Positions 1-12,000 of a DNA stretch of 64,000 bases are shown here, one piece after another (position 1 is the stretch's first letter; every line of letters begins with the position of its first letter). The notes beneath the pieces were generated by a model. The model worked only from the letters and a program-made list of their open reading frames with translations. It had not been told where the DNA came from and made no database searches. The position numbers were made by a program, and so were the translations under genes. The stretch is from NCBI GenBank assembly GCA_024867545.1, contig JANFNE010000030.1, positions 186,001 through 250,000 on the forward strand, in the 5' to 3' direction. This stretch comes from Phytopythium helicoides (taxonomy: Eukaryota > Oomycota > Peronosporomycetes > Pythiales > Pythiaceae).

Positions 1-108
1 CATCGATAGTTTGGGTTGATATGTTGTCGGAGGGAGCTCAGCCGTGAAGGGAACAACGGGCGTAGTGAAGCGCATTCCGTGATTGCCTTCGAGTGCTGTA
101 CTGTGCAA

Positions 109-189
109 GTTTCTGTCTGGATGAGAAACAGGGAGGTTTCTTTCTGGATGAGAAACAGGGAGGTTTCTTTCTGGATGAGAAACAGGAGG
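109..189. repeat. 27-bp tandem repeat, three copies
   Basis: Three head-to-tail 27-bp units lie at 109-135, 136-162 and 163-189. The second differs from the first by one base and the third differs near its end. Each unit contains GTTTCT and AGAAAC about 9 bases apart, so it could form a small stem-loop. The period is a multiple of three and the frame is open, but nothing else suggests coding here. There are no unique spacers, so it is not a CRISPR array. Confidence 0.9.
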
Positions 190-866
190 CGCAAGTCAAG
201 CAATTATAGCACAGCAACCGAGCAGAGCCTTTTTAACCCCGTATCTTAAGACACAACCGCATGAACTGCGTGCGATAGTATCTGCATGTCACGCTTGTTT
301 CTCATTAGCATGGAGTGCCTGGAACCCAGCGAGGACGCGAGCGTCATGAGGACTGCCTAGGCGACTGTAGAAGGCTTGCCGAGAGCTAATTGGCCACGTC
401 GTAGTCCTAAATTCTATCCACAGCCGGATCCTAGCGGCTCGATGCGACCATTAAGGAGGGCCCCTTAGGGAAGAACGATTAGCTGGGTGAACAAACCGCA
501 GCACTCCACAGTCCCTCAGTCATGAATTTGCAAGATGGAGTCCAAGCGGCCGCATTTCCCGGCTCACGACCCGGGACCACGCAGCTACTCCAAGTAGCCG
601 GAGTCTTCGGACGACGACGACGGCCAGGAGCGGTACTGCCAAGTCTTTCTTCGACCTTGTCAGCTCGCAGCCACGGCAGCGCCTTGCCTGTAAGCCTCGC
701 CGATCCTTTTTCCACGGCCAGCCGGTTCGGGTTTCCTTGCGCTGTTCCCACAGTGACCAAGGCCGAGTCCCCCCGAACTACCACAGCGCCGTTGATTCAG
801 TTGGAGACCCGCGGGGTTCGCGGACTCAAGACGGAGGGCGGCATTACGCAGACAGGCGACGGGCGT
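190..866. other. intergenic, no supported gene
   Basis: This stretch lies downstream of the minus-strand genes at the window's left edge. A plus-strand reading frame is open from 522 through 1733, but it runs antisense to tryptophan synthase and has no recognisable domain. I see no RNA gene or mobile element. Confidence 0.5.
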
Positions 867-1123
867 TCAGCCCTGGCGCCAGCGAGTGAAGATGGAGACG
901 ACAGAGACAACAAAGGCGAAGGAGATGAAGGAGCCAACGATGATGCCAGACAACCCAAATCGCGCGACTTTCAACGATTCCGTGAGTGGAAAGATCCACT
1001 GGCGTTCGCATGCGAGCGCTGGTGGAGTTTCATCACCATCTCACGTCCCGGGACGCGTGCCAATAACCACTGCACCGAGATGGCAGCAGGGGATACCTCA
1101 TGTGCACTAAGGGTTAATGCCAT
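867..1123 (-). CDS. possible small tail-anchored membrane protein
   Basis: A minus-strand frame ending at 867-869 encodes a hydrophobic C-terminal helix (SGIIVGSFISFAFVVSVVSI) followed by a basic end, FTRWRQG, the form expected of a tail-anchored protein. Upstream in that frame is a plausible charged stretch, then a stop. An ATG at 1123, 36 nt after the tryptophan synthase stop, opens another frame that covers the N-terminal part (MALTLSAHEVSPAA...). Joining the two needs either a short intron ending near 1048 or a one-base frame change. No family is recognised. It could instead be chance reading in a 3' region. Confidence 0.35.
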
Positions 1124-1159
1124 TATTGGAGCGGCTCGCGTTCGCGACTGGACGCACTT

Positions 1160-2461
1160 CTACGGGTTCACGATGCTCTTGACAAACGCCTCGACGTTGG
1201 CGGCGCGCGCAGCCGTGTTGTCCGGCGACTCGTCGATGACCTTGATGATCTTGGAGCCCATGACGATGCCGTCCGCAAACTGGCTCGCCTGCACAAAGTG
1301 CTCGCGCGTCGACAGTCCAAAGCCGAGCGCCAGCGGGTGCGAGATATTCTTGCGGACTGCAGTACAGCACGGTCAAGTCAGTCAGTCAGTCTACCTGAAA
1401 AGCGTCAATCGACGCAACATCATCAAACAGGCAAACGCACTCGTAGCCATAAACTCCTCGAGGTGCGGCGGCAGCTCCGAGCGCGCGCCAGTCACGCCCG
1501 TGAGGCTCACGCAGTACACGAAGCCGTGGGCGACCGAGTCGATGAGCTTCATGCGCGCCTCCGTGGTCGTGGGCGACACGAGTGCAATGTTGGCAAGTCC
1601 GTGGTTGCGCGCAGCCTCGCTGAACGGCTTGGCCTCCTCCGGCGGGAGGTCCACGACAATGAACCCGTCGACGCCCTGCGCCTTGGCGTCCGCGCAGATC
1701 TTGTCCTCGCCGTACTGCAAAAAGTTGTTGTAGTAGCCCATGAGCACAACGGGGACGACGAGCCCCTTGCCACGCGCCTCCTGGACCGTGGCCAGCACGT
1801 CACGCAGCGTCACGCCCTGATCCACGGCCGCCTGGTGCGCCTTCTGGATCGTCGGGCCATCGGCCTGCGGGTCCGAGTACGGCACGCCGAGCTGCTCACC
1901 GGTCATTGCACCTCAGTTACACACCACTCACCAGCAGCTGCAGCTCGTGCAGCAAATGCCGAGCGCACCTCGATGATGTTGGCGCCGCCGCGCTGCAGCG
2001 CCAGTAGGATGTCGACCGTGTCGGCCGTCGTCTTGTAGCCGCACGTCGTGAACGTGATGAATGCGGGCGTGCCGGACGCCTTGGCGTCAGCGAACACCTG
2101 CGCGATGGACTTTCTGCTTCGGGTGGGAGCGCCAAGTGGAGGGACAGCAAGTTAGCTCATCTGCGCATTAATGCCACGCGTATAGAGGAAGCTCGCTTGC
2201 CTCTCGGTCATGGAGCTGGAGTGCGTGGAGAGGGGACGTGGTGGGGACGGCGCTGGAGACTGACTGACGTTCCGGCGTGGTCGACGGTCTGCGTGGTGTG
2301 TTTGATTGGCTGATATTGGTGATGCGATCGATTTCAGCCAATGGGTGATACGCAGCCACAAGAATGTTGCTGCAATTTGGTGAGGGTGACGAATGCACAT
2401 ACATCGCATCGCGAAGGTTGAAGTGCTCCATGCGCTGCTTGCGATACGAAGGAAACAACAT
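1160..2461 (-). CDS. tryptophan synthase alpha chain (TrpA), stand-alone
   Basis: Cleaves indole-3-glycerol phosphate to indole and glyceraldehyde-3-phosphate in the last steps of tryptophan synthesis. I read four exons: about 2403-2461, 1969-2113, 1441-1891 and 1160-1356 (introns 289, 77 and 84 nt), giving about 283 aa, close to the usual 268. Family motifs run in order: ANIIE then LGVPYSDPQADGPTIQ across intron 2, YYNNFLQYG, DGFIVVDLP, SLTGVTGAR, and LALGFGLST with DGIVMGSKIIK near the end. Loop Asp and catalytic Glu equivalents (NIIE, YSDP) are present. The first exon is the weakest part: I chose the GTATGT donor at 2402 because it keeps frame and gives DAIKSIAQVFADAK; the start could be 2461 or 2431. 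The protein stops after SIVNP without a beta domain, unlike the alpha-beta fusion of fungi. Confidence 0.85.
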
Positions 2462-2623
2462 GAAATCGTGAGAACGACTCGGTCATTGCTGCCAACGCTG
2501 GGCAGCAACTAGGATTTGGTGGTGCGAGTGCAGATATAATGTCCGAAAAAAAAAAACAACTCGGGTGCAAGTGCGAAAATGCTGCCTTGAGAATAATTCC
2601 AGTTGGTCCTCAGACGCTGCATA

Positions 2624-3583
2624 CTACTCGGGCCCTATGCGCTTCTTCTTGGCGGGTTGGATGCGGCTGCGGATGCCGCATGTGGAGCAAATGGGTCGGA
2701 ACTCACAGAAGAGCGACAAGCACACGGGGCAGACGTACGCCGTGGAGATGACCTCGCGGTGGCAGAAGCACATTGCACGGAAGTCGACCGAGTCCTGGGT
2801 AGGCAGCTTCAGAAGCTTGCGCGTGTTTGGATCGGGCAGGTAGATCGATAGCAGATACTGCAGCAGACCGCGCTGATTGGCCGGCTTGAAGTAGATCCCC
2901 CCAGTGAGGTATGCTGCCTGCTGCAAAAAGCTCGAGTGTTCGTTCGCGAGCACACACGCGTCCACCGACACTCCCTTCTTCTGAGCCGAAAAGATGCCGT
3001 TCATGATGGCGATGTAGTGCTCCGACACGTCCGCGGACTTTTGGACGATCAGAATGCGAGGACGCAGGTCCGGCTGCTCGTTGATAGCTCGGTTAATGAC
3101 TGCACGCGATCAAGCCACAACGGCATGTTCTGTCAAAGCCCTCTCAGAACCACCACAGCAGTAGCTCCACGTACAGCAAAGCGACCGCGAGAGAGCCGCC
3201 GCGATGGCCGTGCGCTGGGGCTTGGCCGGATCCGGGGTAGCGGCGCCGAGCTCCTGCAGGCGGCGCATGACGCCAGCGTTGACCTTGGCGGCCTGCTCGG
3301 CACTGCCCGACGTGTCCGCCTGCTCGGGGTTTGGGTACAGCATCGCGCTCTTGCCCGCGTGTGCCGCGATGACCACGATCCGGTTGCTGCGGTGCAGCAG
3401 CAGGTACGCGTTCACGAACACGAGCGCGCTCGCCACGAGCTGCTGCAGGCCGCCCGCGTCGCCACCCGAGGGCGAGAACCATTGCGCTGGGTTGGTGTCA
3501 ATAACAAGCACCAGCAGCCCCTCGGAGGCGCCCTCCGCCGCCGTCGGCGCCCCGCTGCGCTGCGCGTCGCTCGCCGCCTTCAT
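2624..3583 (-). CDS. TFB4: TFIIH core subunit p34 (Tfb4/GTF2H3)
   Basis: Structural subunit of TFIIH, which opens DNA for RNA polymerase II transcription and nucleotide excision repair in the nucleus. Two exons, 3175-3583 and 2624-3099, are split by a 75-nt intron with donor GTACGT; the product is about 294 aa, the family's usual size. The N-terminal half is the VWA-like fold (LLVLVIDTNPAQWF, then VFVNAYLLLHRSNRIVVIAAH). The join reads RSLCFINRAINEQPDLRPRI, as expected. The C-terminus has the zinc-binding region with CFCHRE, VCPVCLSLFC and CSTCG, followed by a basic tail. The start at 3583 is the first Met before the VWA fold. The gene diverges from the plus-strand gene at 3788 over about 200 bp. 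Confidence 0.9.
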
Positions 3584-3787
3584 GCTGCTGCTGCTGCCAG
3601 ATGCTGCCGACCCACCGGCAGCAACACGCGATGCATGTGGCCCACAATATATAACGTGTGCACCACACCAACTCTATCCCGCCCCCTTTTTTCAAATGTT
3701 TGAAAGCCGCCACTATATTGAGAAAGGCATTTCCCGACTGGCGCGCTCGTGCGCACTCCTGCTGCTGCCCTCGGACTCCCTGACGCC
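3584..3787. promoter_or_regulatory. short bidirectional promoter region
   Basis: About 200 bp separate the divergent starts of TFIIH p34 (-) and the disordered-protein gene (+). No specific element was identified; the call rests on gene orientation only. Confidence 0.4.
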
Positions 3788-4495
3788 ATGAACGACGCGG
3801 ACGCCGCCATGTTCTCGCCGCTGAGCGCGCGGGGCGAGCAGCGCCTTCAGCGCCTGCGCGCGTCCATCAAGACGCGCTTCGGCTCAGGCTCGGCAGTCGT
3901 GCGCTCGCTGCACATGCCGAGCGGCAGTTCGAGCAGCAGCCACTCGCCGCGGTCGCGACTGCGCCACCGCCTGTCGGCCGCCTCGCAGGTTACGTCCGAC
4001 GAGATCTTCTTCCAGGAGTTTGGGAGCGGCGAGGAGCTCAGCGGACTCGACTTCGACCTCGTCCGCACGGCGCAGCCCCAAGTTGCCGCGACGACGAGCT
4101 ACGCTGGAAGCCGCGTCCACTCGATCGAGACGTCTGTGTTTGAGAGCGCGCTGCCGGCTCGCTCGACCGCTGCGGTCTCGACCAACTTGAACCAGGTGGT
4201 GCGACCAACCCGCGTGCGCACGCCCAAGAAGGTCACGCTGAAGCGCTCCCGCATCGGCGAGAGCAGTGCTGAGCGCGCCAAGCCGCTTCAGAAGCCCCGG
4301 CTCTACGGCGCGTCGACTTCAATGCGCAGCCTGACGTTTGGCTTCGACCAGCCAATGGAGCGAAAGAGCGTCGGCATGGATGTGGGCGTAAGCACAAGCA
4401 ACGCCTTCTATGCCCACACGTCGCCGAGCAAGCTGCACTTCCCGTCTGCGTCGACTAGAGCTCTGTTCGCGCAGCGATCGGCCCCGCTGCGATAA
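3788..4495 (+). CDS. disordered protein of unknown function
   Basis: Single-exon frame of 235 aa from the ATG at 3788; an in-frame ATG at 3749 would add 13 residues, but MNDADAAMFSPLSARGEQRL looks like the natural start. The protein is rich in Ser, Arg and Thr, with short basic stretches (RVRTPKKVTLKRSRI) and repeated SP/TP or RTP sites, and is probably unstructured. Third codon positions are GC-rich as in neighbouring genes, which supports real coding. I recognise no domain. A nuclear or cytoskeleton-associated phosphoprotein is possible, but this is a guess from composition. Confidence 0.6.
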   Translation: MNDADAAMFSPLSARGEQRLQRLRASIKTRFGSGSAVVRSLHMPSGSSSSSHSPRSRLRHRLSAASQVTSDEIFFQEFGSGEELSGLDFDLVRTAQPQVAATTSYAGSRVHSIETSVFESALPARSTAAVSTNLNQVVRPTRVRTPKKVTLKRSRIGESSAERAKPLQKPRLYGASTSMRSLTFGFDQPMERKSVGMDVGVSTSNAFYAHTSPSKLHFPSASTRALFAQRSAPLR

Positions 4496-4681
4496 GCTGT
4501 CACACCGACGTCAGTGTAAGTTATTTGCGTTATTTCAGAGCTCGAGAGAGTATGGATCGCAGCATAAATCGCGTTGGAGTTGATACAGATTGCCCACTTT
4601 ACCTCAGCTCTGTCTATGAGATGCGAACTCTTGAAAACCATGCAAAGATATAAAGCTCGCTATTCAAGCAGGCTCGATTGC

Positions 4682-7475
4682 CTAGTAGATCATGGCCTCC
4701 ATGCGGTTCAGGCGCTCGTTCGTACCCGCCGGGAGGCGGAACTTGATCATGCCAGCGAAAGTGACAAGCAGCTCCGCCTTTTCACGCAGCGACGCGACCG
4801 CCAGGCGCCGAACGTCTCCTGTCAGCTGCGTCTTGACACGGTCTGCGTCGCGCACGAGGCACTCCATGTAGCCCAGCAGCAGCACGTGGAAGTTCTGGCG
4901 GACACATTCGTCAAACGCCAGGAACCGGTCCACACAGAGCGCCAAATTGCTAGAGTTCTGCGTCGGCACAACCTCGAGCTCATCCACGAAGCGGATCGCA
5001 TCTTCGTACTGCTGCTTCTCAAAGATCTCGAGGAAGATGTTCACATTCAGCAGTGTCTGGAATGCAACGGCTGCCGTGCGTGCGAACTTGTTGGAGATTG
5101 CCAGCACCCACGGGAAACGCATCCACTTCTCAGCAAACTCCTTAGCCTGACGGAACCACTCTTCGCGCTCAGGGCGAGCAGCACTCAGCGTCGCGCTGAG
5201 CTGTGCGTTCAGCAGCATAATGATGCCTTCAATGTCTCCAGCGGCCTTGAGTAGCGCAAGAGCATCGTGCGGCAAGCCACGAACTTCGGCTTTCCGAGCA
5301 GCCGAGAGGATAAGCTCCTTGACCTCCTCCTCGGGTTCGTCCTTGAGTAGTCGGTCGTACAGACCACGTGTGCGAGATCCATCGGTGTTATTGGTAACTC
5401 CCGCGAGGAGATCGAACTTGCGCGTGTCAAGAAGAAGCTCAGACAGGAGTTCCTTCTTTGCAGAAAGCTCCGAGATGCAAGCAACGTAGTCAGCAGCTTC
5501 ACTCGCATTGCCGCGCTGGAAGCCGTGAATGTACTGGCGGATCAGGCGCACAAAGTCGACGGTCGTCTCATCTTCTTCGTCCACCATCGAGAACGACGAC
5601 GTGCAACGTAGCAACCCGTAGTGATGGAGCGAAATAGCAAAGTGAACCTGCTTCCAGCAGGAAACCCTTCGAGGCGATATACTTAATCGCCTTCTCGAAC
5701 TCCTGCGTCGTTAGCAGCACCTGGAAGTAGACAAAGGAGAGCAAGTTGCCATCTGCTCCAGCACCCTCACTTCCACCAGCTTCGAAATGCCCTGGTCCAT
5801 ACTTGGCGATTCCCTTAGCCAGACGCTCGATAGAATAGGTGCTATCAGGCGCCGAGCTAGCGGACGTCCGCTGAATGAAGCACAACCGCTGCCACAGGTA
5901 GTCTTCAATCGTGAAGAGAATTCGCGTCTCTCGGGCGTTTGCGTCGCCAAAGCTCAGCAAATTGAGCACGGAACGCTCATACGGGTCAACGACAGCAACA
6001 GCGTCAATCGACGAGCTTGTGAGTCGGTGGTACCGGTCTAGAACCTTCTCGTACTCAGCTGGGAACTGCTTGGAAAACGCGTTAAGCGGTGATGATGAAG
6101 AGCCAGCCATACTCTTCTTCAGCTGTGCGCGGTATCGAAGAGCGGCAATAATGTTTGCGTCGATCGATGTGTCTCCTGCACGGGAAGCGCTAGCTGCAAG
6201 CTCGACAGCTTCAGCATCACCACCACAGCGAATAGTGTAGTAAAGGATAGCCCAGATATTGGCATCCGTGCTGGCAATATCAGCACCACTTCCATTAGCA
6301 GCGTAGCGAGAGCTCTGCATGTGGCGCACGAACGCGCGAACGTTAGCGACCAAATCTGGGACACCACCCGTCGCCAAGTGATTCTGTTGAACAGTCTGCT
6401 GCACGAGTGCGCGGAACTGGTTCTCAAGGAACACGCGAGCGCCAAACGCAAAACGATGCGAGAGCGCCGACTGCGCACTGGGAGAAGCGTCAATGCTGCG
6501 AGCGTTGACGAACTCTCGCTCGGACAACGTGACACGGTGGCGCGATGAATCGCCTCCAGCCAGCATATCGCTCAGCAGACTCCAGCACTTGAGCACGGCC
6601 TCCCACTTCGATCCAACCACAGATGACGACACATTGTCAGCACACACGCGACGGAAACTGCCGACAACGTCAAATTGACTGCGCGTGTTCGGGACGCGGC
6701 CGTTGTTCAGTTCCCGCACAACACCATAGTACTTGCGCATCTCCTCGTTCATGGAGGCGTTGTCGCTGGTATGCATCTGCGCCATGCGCCGCTGGGCAGT
6801 TGCGCCGTACTTGGCGCTCGCAGCGGCTTGTTCGTCAGCCGCGAATCGCGGCTGCCCGGTGAACGACACGCCGCTCAGACCGATTCCGGAGCCCTGAGCA
6901 ATGTCATCACGCTTGGCACGCTCAGCGCTGTTGAAGATAGACTCGCCCACGCCATCCTGCTGCAGCACGCGCGGGTAGTTGCGGATGCCGAGATGCTTGG
7001 ATCCGCCCAGATCTTCCAACAGACGCTGCTTCGCGCTCTCAAAGTCGTCAATCATAGCGCGGTTCATGCGGTCGTGCGTGGCTTCGGCCGTGCGGCGGTT
7101 CACGTCTTCGATGGCCGTGAGCACGATCATTTCGTGGTGGTGGGTCAGATACCCCTCGAGATCGGTGGCGCCGAGCGGCGTCTCCGCCTCATACTCTGGG
7201 GCGATCTCAAACGACTGCAGCTCCTTGGACAGCTTCTCGGCGTCGATGCCCTTGGCGGCCAGCAGGAAGTTGGCCTTGTCGACGCCGCCGGCGGCCGAGC
7301 GCTTCTTGCCCTTGTTGGGGCCCTGCGCCTGCTGGCGGTGGTACAGCTCGCGCGAGGCATCATCCAGCTGCTCCAGGCGCTTCTCCAGCCGCGGGATGCC
7401 CACCTCGTCGATGCCCGTCGTGAGCTTGAGCGAGCTCTGGTACAGCGCGCGGAAATCCACTTCGTTCGACGCCAT
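4682..7475 (-). CDS. NUP93: nucleoporin NUP93/Nic96, with an apparent frameshift
   Basis: Scaffold nucleoporin of the inner ring of the nuclear pore complex. The start MASNEVDFRALYQSS at 7475 is followed by a coiled region and then the long alpha-solenoid of the Nic96 family, about 930 aa in all (human about 820). The frame is open from 7475 to about 5648, then continues in the next frame to the stop at 4682. The break falls inside a conserved stretch: GFLLEA in one frame is followed directly by VHFAISLHHYGLLR in the next, with one surplus G (cc at 5647-5648 on the plus strand). There is no room for an intron. The C-terminal part (DFVRLIRQYIHGF, ELLLDTRKFDLLAG, MIKFRLPAGTNERLNRMEA) is typical. 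The frame change is probably a sequence error. Confidence 0.9.
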
Positions 7476-9036
7476 CGCTACGCGGTCGACGCTCGGGAAA
7501 GGACGCACGCGTCGGGCCTGACGGAGCGCTAGGGAGGGAAAGGACACGGGAGAGAGCGCAGCAGCAGGCTCAGTCGAGCAGCTTGAGCCAGCGAGGCGAG
7601 GCGCGCGGCGGTACAGCAGCTCGCGAGGTGGGCGGGCGCTGCGCGGTTCGTGGACGACTCGATTGCCGCGGGGGAAACGAGTGCGCGAGTCCCTCGTTTT
7701 GGCTGTTGGGTGGGGATGGTGTCCCTTTTTGAACTAAACGAGGGACTATCAGATGACGTTGAAGTGACCTGTCGGCCTCATGAGCGCGCAGCTGCTAGTA
7801 CAGCTCCATGGAGCCTGCCGGTGCGTGTGTCAAGATGGTGGGCTTTCTCTTTATGAGGGGCGTGCTTTATCTTGGTCGGCTGTGCGTTCAATGCAGGAGC
7901 TCGCTGGATTCGGCGCGATCAGCAACTGGAACGGCCAGCAGATTGTCTCGAGTCGACCGGCTTTGCGAGCTGCTGTCGCGCAATTTGTCTCCCAGCTTCA
8001 GCCACCGCCAGCCCAGCGAGCCAAAATTTTGGCCGCGCTGAGCCGCTCGTGATGCGGCGAGATAGATACGTGGGCTTGCTCCACTCGCAGTCGCAGCGGA
8101 CAGTTCAGAGCACTTCGTGCCCTTCGCTCAGACTCTGTAGTGAGCTGGGCTGGGCTGCACTGATGATGATATATGCGCCGGTCACCGGAGCACGGGAGAA
8201 ATCGGCACCCAGCTACAGCACAATCAGGTTGACATGACAACCGTGCAAGGTTGCACTCACTCCCAACTAGAATATCTATGTAACGCGCGGGTGGGTCAGT
8301 CACGAGGAAGCAAGGGAGTGTGTGGCCGCTCGCCATGCTCATCCGCTTCGCGGCAGGGAGGCCCAGAATTGCTAGAGCTTGGCTCCCCTCCGTGACTATT
8401 TTGATGATGGCGTCCCCACGTGCGACCTCCTGGCCTCGTCAACGGGCCGTCATGCCCTCGCGCGGCCTCCACATCGTCGGCGGATCTTTGCTCGTCGCGT
8501 CGACGTGACACACATGGTCCGCCCGTCGACTGGCGCGCGCGCGTTGCAGTCGGAACTAGCCGGGTAAAAGGAGGCTTCGTCCCCCAATCCGCCGCGAATT
8601 AGCCTAAATCCCGCGTGCCTAAACGAGGGACGGCGTCCCGAATCCCTCAACAAGCGCAGAGAATAGAGAGAGAGAGGGGGCGTCACGCCCATCGTCGATC
8701 GCGTTGCGCGTTCCGGCCGCCCCCGCCCGCCCTGGTTGGGAACAAACCACAACGAACTGGGCGCCGGACGAGCCGCGCGGGAGCCGCGAGAACCGCGAGC
8801 GCCGCGCCCTCCCAGCCCCTCGACGCCTCGCGAGCCGGAGCCTCGCGCTTCCGCTCGCTTCCCCTCGTCGCGCTTTCCCTCACAAGCGGCGAACCGCGAG
8901 AGCGGCGGCCAGTGGGTTGACCCGGCGCGAAACCAACCGGCTCGACTGACTCGCTAACAAGGTACGCGCGTCCCGGCGCCTTATCTGCGGCGGGGGAGGG
9001 GAAGTCGCGCTGATCCGACTGCGCCGCTAGGTGAGA
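7476..9036. other. 1.5-kb intergenic, divergent promoter
   Basis: Separates NUP93 (-) from the large scaffold gene (+). A plus-strand frame of 90 codons (7780-8052) has acceptable codon use but no recognisable domain, and I do not call it. A likely 5'UTR intron of the downstream gene lies at 8962-9030 (donor GTACGC, acceptor CGCTAG), ending 6 nt before its ATG. Confidence 0.5.
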
Positions 9037-12000
9037 ATGGCGTGGACGTGCTCGGCGTGCGAGTTCGCGGCCAACGAAGACGGCCAGGATGCCTGCGTGG
9101 CGTGCGGCTCGGAGCGCCAGGAGGAGGCGCCGGCCTCGAACGGCACGGCCAACGGCGACGCGAGCAACGTCGTGGTGATCGAGCTGCCGGCTAAGGAAAA
9201 GCTCGGCGTTAAGCTCATGCCGCCCAAGGACGGCGTTATTAACCACGGTCTCGCAATCGACAACATCAACAACCCACTGCTGGATGGCAAGGTGCAGGCG
9301 GGTGACCTCATCGTCGCCATCGGCGGCCAGAACGTCGACGGTATGGGCTTCTCGGACGCCATCGACCTCATCCGGAAGCTGCCACGCCCGCTCGCCATCT
9401 CGTTCGAAATCGACCATGCACGCCGCGAAGAGGCTGTGCGCGAAAAGTTCAAGCGCTCCAAGGAGAACGACCTCGACAAGGAACTCACGACGTACGCCGT
9501 CGTGTTTGACGACGGTCCCATGGGTCTCAACCTCGAGGAAGCCGTGCGGTATGGTATCGACGGTGCCGTCGTGCGTGCGCTGAAGGGCCAGGCCAAGACC
9601 AGCGGCATGATCAGCATCGGCGATATTGTGTACAAAGTCAACGAGGTCGACGTGCTCTGCATGCCATACAGCGAGGTTATGACTGTGTTGCGAAACGCGA
9701 CATCGCCCAAGACGCTCCAGTTCGTACCGAAGGACAAGCTTGCCGATGTGCAGCGCGTCAACTCTCGCCACTCCGAGTCGTTCCGTATCCGTGAGTCTAC
9801 GTCGGCAGTGAAGCAAAAGCTGATGCGAAACCCGCGTCTGGTCAAGGATATCGACAATAACGAATCGGAGGATAGCCGCTCGATTGCGCAGCTTATCATG
9901 GACAACCAAGCAGCCACGATCAAGAAGGGGCGCATGTACAAGCAGGGACGTGTCATGCGCTCGTGGAAGTCGCGCTACTTTGTTTTGAGTGTGTCCAAGA
10001 TGGAATACTTCAAGAATCCGAGCTCCACGACTTCTCGTGGTGAAATGAGTTTCCTGAACCACCGCTGCACTGTGCGCTCACTCCCGGGGTCCAGTGATCT
10101 AGTGTGCAGATCTCCTAATGTGACTGCTGAGTTCCTGCTTGAGCTGCGCGTTGATGAGCGACGCATGGTGATGGCATGCACATCTGAGTCTGACAAGAAG
10201 GGATGGATGGATGCAATTAAGCTCGCAATTGACGCGTCCAAGACTGTGAACCGTACGCAAAACCTTGGACAGTCCCTTCGCGAGGCGAAGGCGCTTCGCA
10301 CCCAGCGCACAGACAGCTTGTCGCTGGAAGGCTCTCAGACTTTCTTGGACCGAAACGCTGGTGGCCGTCTGTCGCAGTTCAACTATGAAGCGTTCTCAAC
10401 GCCTGTCGTGCACGTTGCTGTCATTTCAGCGACGAACCTGGCGAAGTCTGGTAGCTCGGTTAATGCGCTGTGCGAGGTTACCGTTGGCGCGGAGACGTTC
10501 AAGACGTCGATCGTCAAGAACCAGCGCTCGCCTGTTTGGAAGCAAGACAACTCAGCCTCGTTTGAAGCGCCGAGCGAAGACATGGTGGTTGAGATTCGCG
10601 TCTTCAATGAGCATGTGTTCCGCGCGTCGGAGCTGATTGCCACTTTGACGATCCCCCTGCGGTCGTTGCCAAACATGCAGAAGGCAACCAAGAAGTACCC
10701 TCTTGCTGTTGGTAGCCGTTCTGCTGGTGCTGTGCTTACGCTGTCCCTGGAGTACGTCAATAAGGCCAAGGCGTACCAGGAAGATCAGGAGCGTGGTCGC
10801 TTTGATAGTATGGGAGGCATCATGAATGAGCGTGATGGTATGGCCAAGATCAAGGCCGAGGCTCAGCTGGCAGCTGATGAGGCTAGCCAGCATGCCGTTC
10901 GGGCCGAGGAGGAGGCTCGTATGCTGCTGGAGCAGGCTCGCAAGAAGGCAGAGGCTGCCATGGCTGCTGCTCGCGAGGAGCAGGAACAAGGTAAGGCCGC
11001 TGTGGAGGCCGCTATGGCGGAAGCTGCGCGCGCAAAGGAGGAGGCCGAGAAGCAAGCCGCCGAAGCGCGCCGTGCACAGGCTGAGGCCCAAGAACTCATT
11101 GAAGCGAACCGCCGGATTCAGGAACAGTCATCCCAGGCACAGTTCGAAGGTCCGTCGGTGTTCGCACCCTACCGTGCCATGGTTATGGACGGTATCCCGA
11201 TCGAGCAGGTGAAGGCAAAGATGAAGGAGGACGGTGTAGACGACACGAGCATCACCGCGTTCTTCGATGGAATTAACTCGTACGACGAGAAGATCCGCGC
11301 GCTTCAGGCTGAAGTCGAGAAGCTGAAGCGCAGTCGCTCAACCCGTCAGCGCGAGGAGCCACGTCCGCAGGACATGCTGGCTAATCTGGACATTTCGAGT
11401 GACCAGGTCAAGCTGCTGCGCCGTCTGCTGAAGCTTGAGAAGCAGTTGCAACAGGCTGGTATTGCTGTTGCCGCAGATATTCCGTACGAGGAAGCCAAGG
11501 CGAAGGTCGAGGAGATTGCGCGTCGTATGGGTGAAATCGGTTCGGCTGATGTCACGCATCCCGATCCAGCAATTCAGAAGCAGCTGCGTGAAGAGTACTA
11601 CCGCCTGGAACAGGATATGGAGAAGTACAACACGGCCCTGATGTTGACGGACGAATACGCAGCGGAAGAAGCGCGTAAGGAGCGTGAGTGGGAGGAGGAG
11701 AACTACGACGAGAATATGAAAGCGCTGAAGGCGATTCGTCGTATGATGCCTGTGGACATCAAGAAGATGTCGGAGGCGGAGTTGACTGCGACGAAGACAC
11801 CAACCGGTGTTATGTTCTCTCGCGAAGTCGCTCGTAAGTTCAAGCGTACGAACGTGCTCGAGTTGCTACGTATGAACCCGCAGGACATCGCAAAGAATCA
11901 CCCGTCACTGCTAGAGAACTTGCGTGTGACTGGTCTCACGGTGACAGAGCGTCGTGCTCTTCACATGCACCTGAAGGACATTGCAGAGACGTGGAAGTCT

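Noticed and set aside
109..189. CRISPR-like array
   Set aside because: Units are contiguous with no spacers, only three copies, and the genome is eukaryotic.
522..1733. 403-codon plus-strand frame
   Set aside because: Its 3' half is antisense to the clear tryptophan synthase exons and its 5' half has no domain; GC-rich coding DNA often leaves the opposite strand open.
7780..8052. 90-codon plus-strand frame
   Set aside because: Codon use is acceptable but there is no domain, no splice context and no conservation evidence; left as intergenic.
8683..10062. 459-codon minus-strand frame
   Set aside because: Antisense to the zinc-finger/PDZ scaffold, whose domains are unmistakable; the product is His/Arg/Leu-rich shadow sequence.
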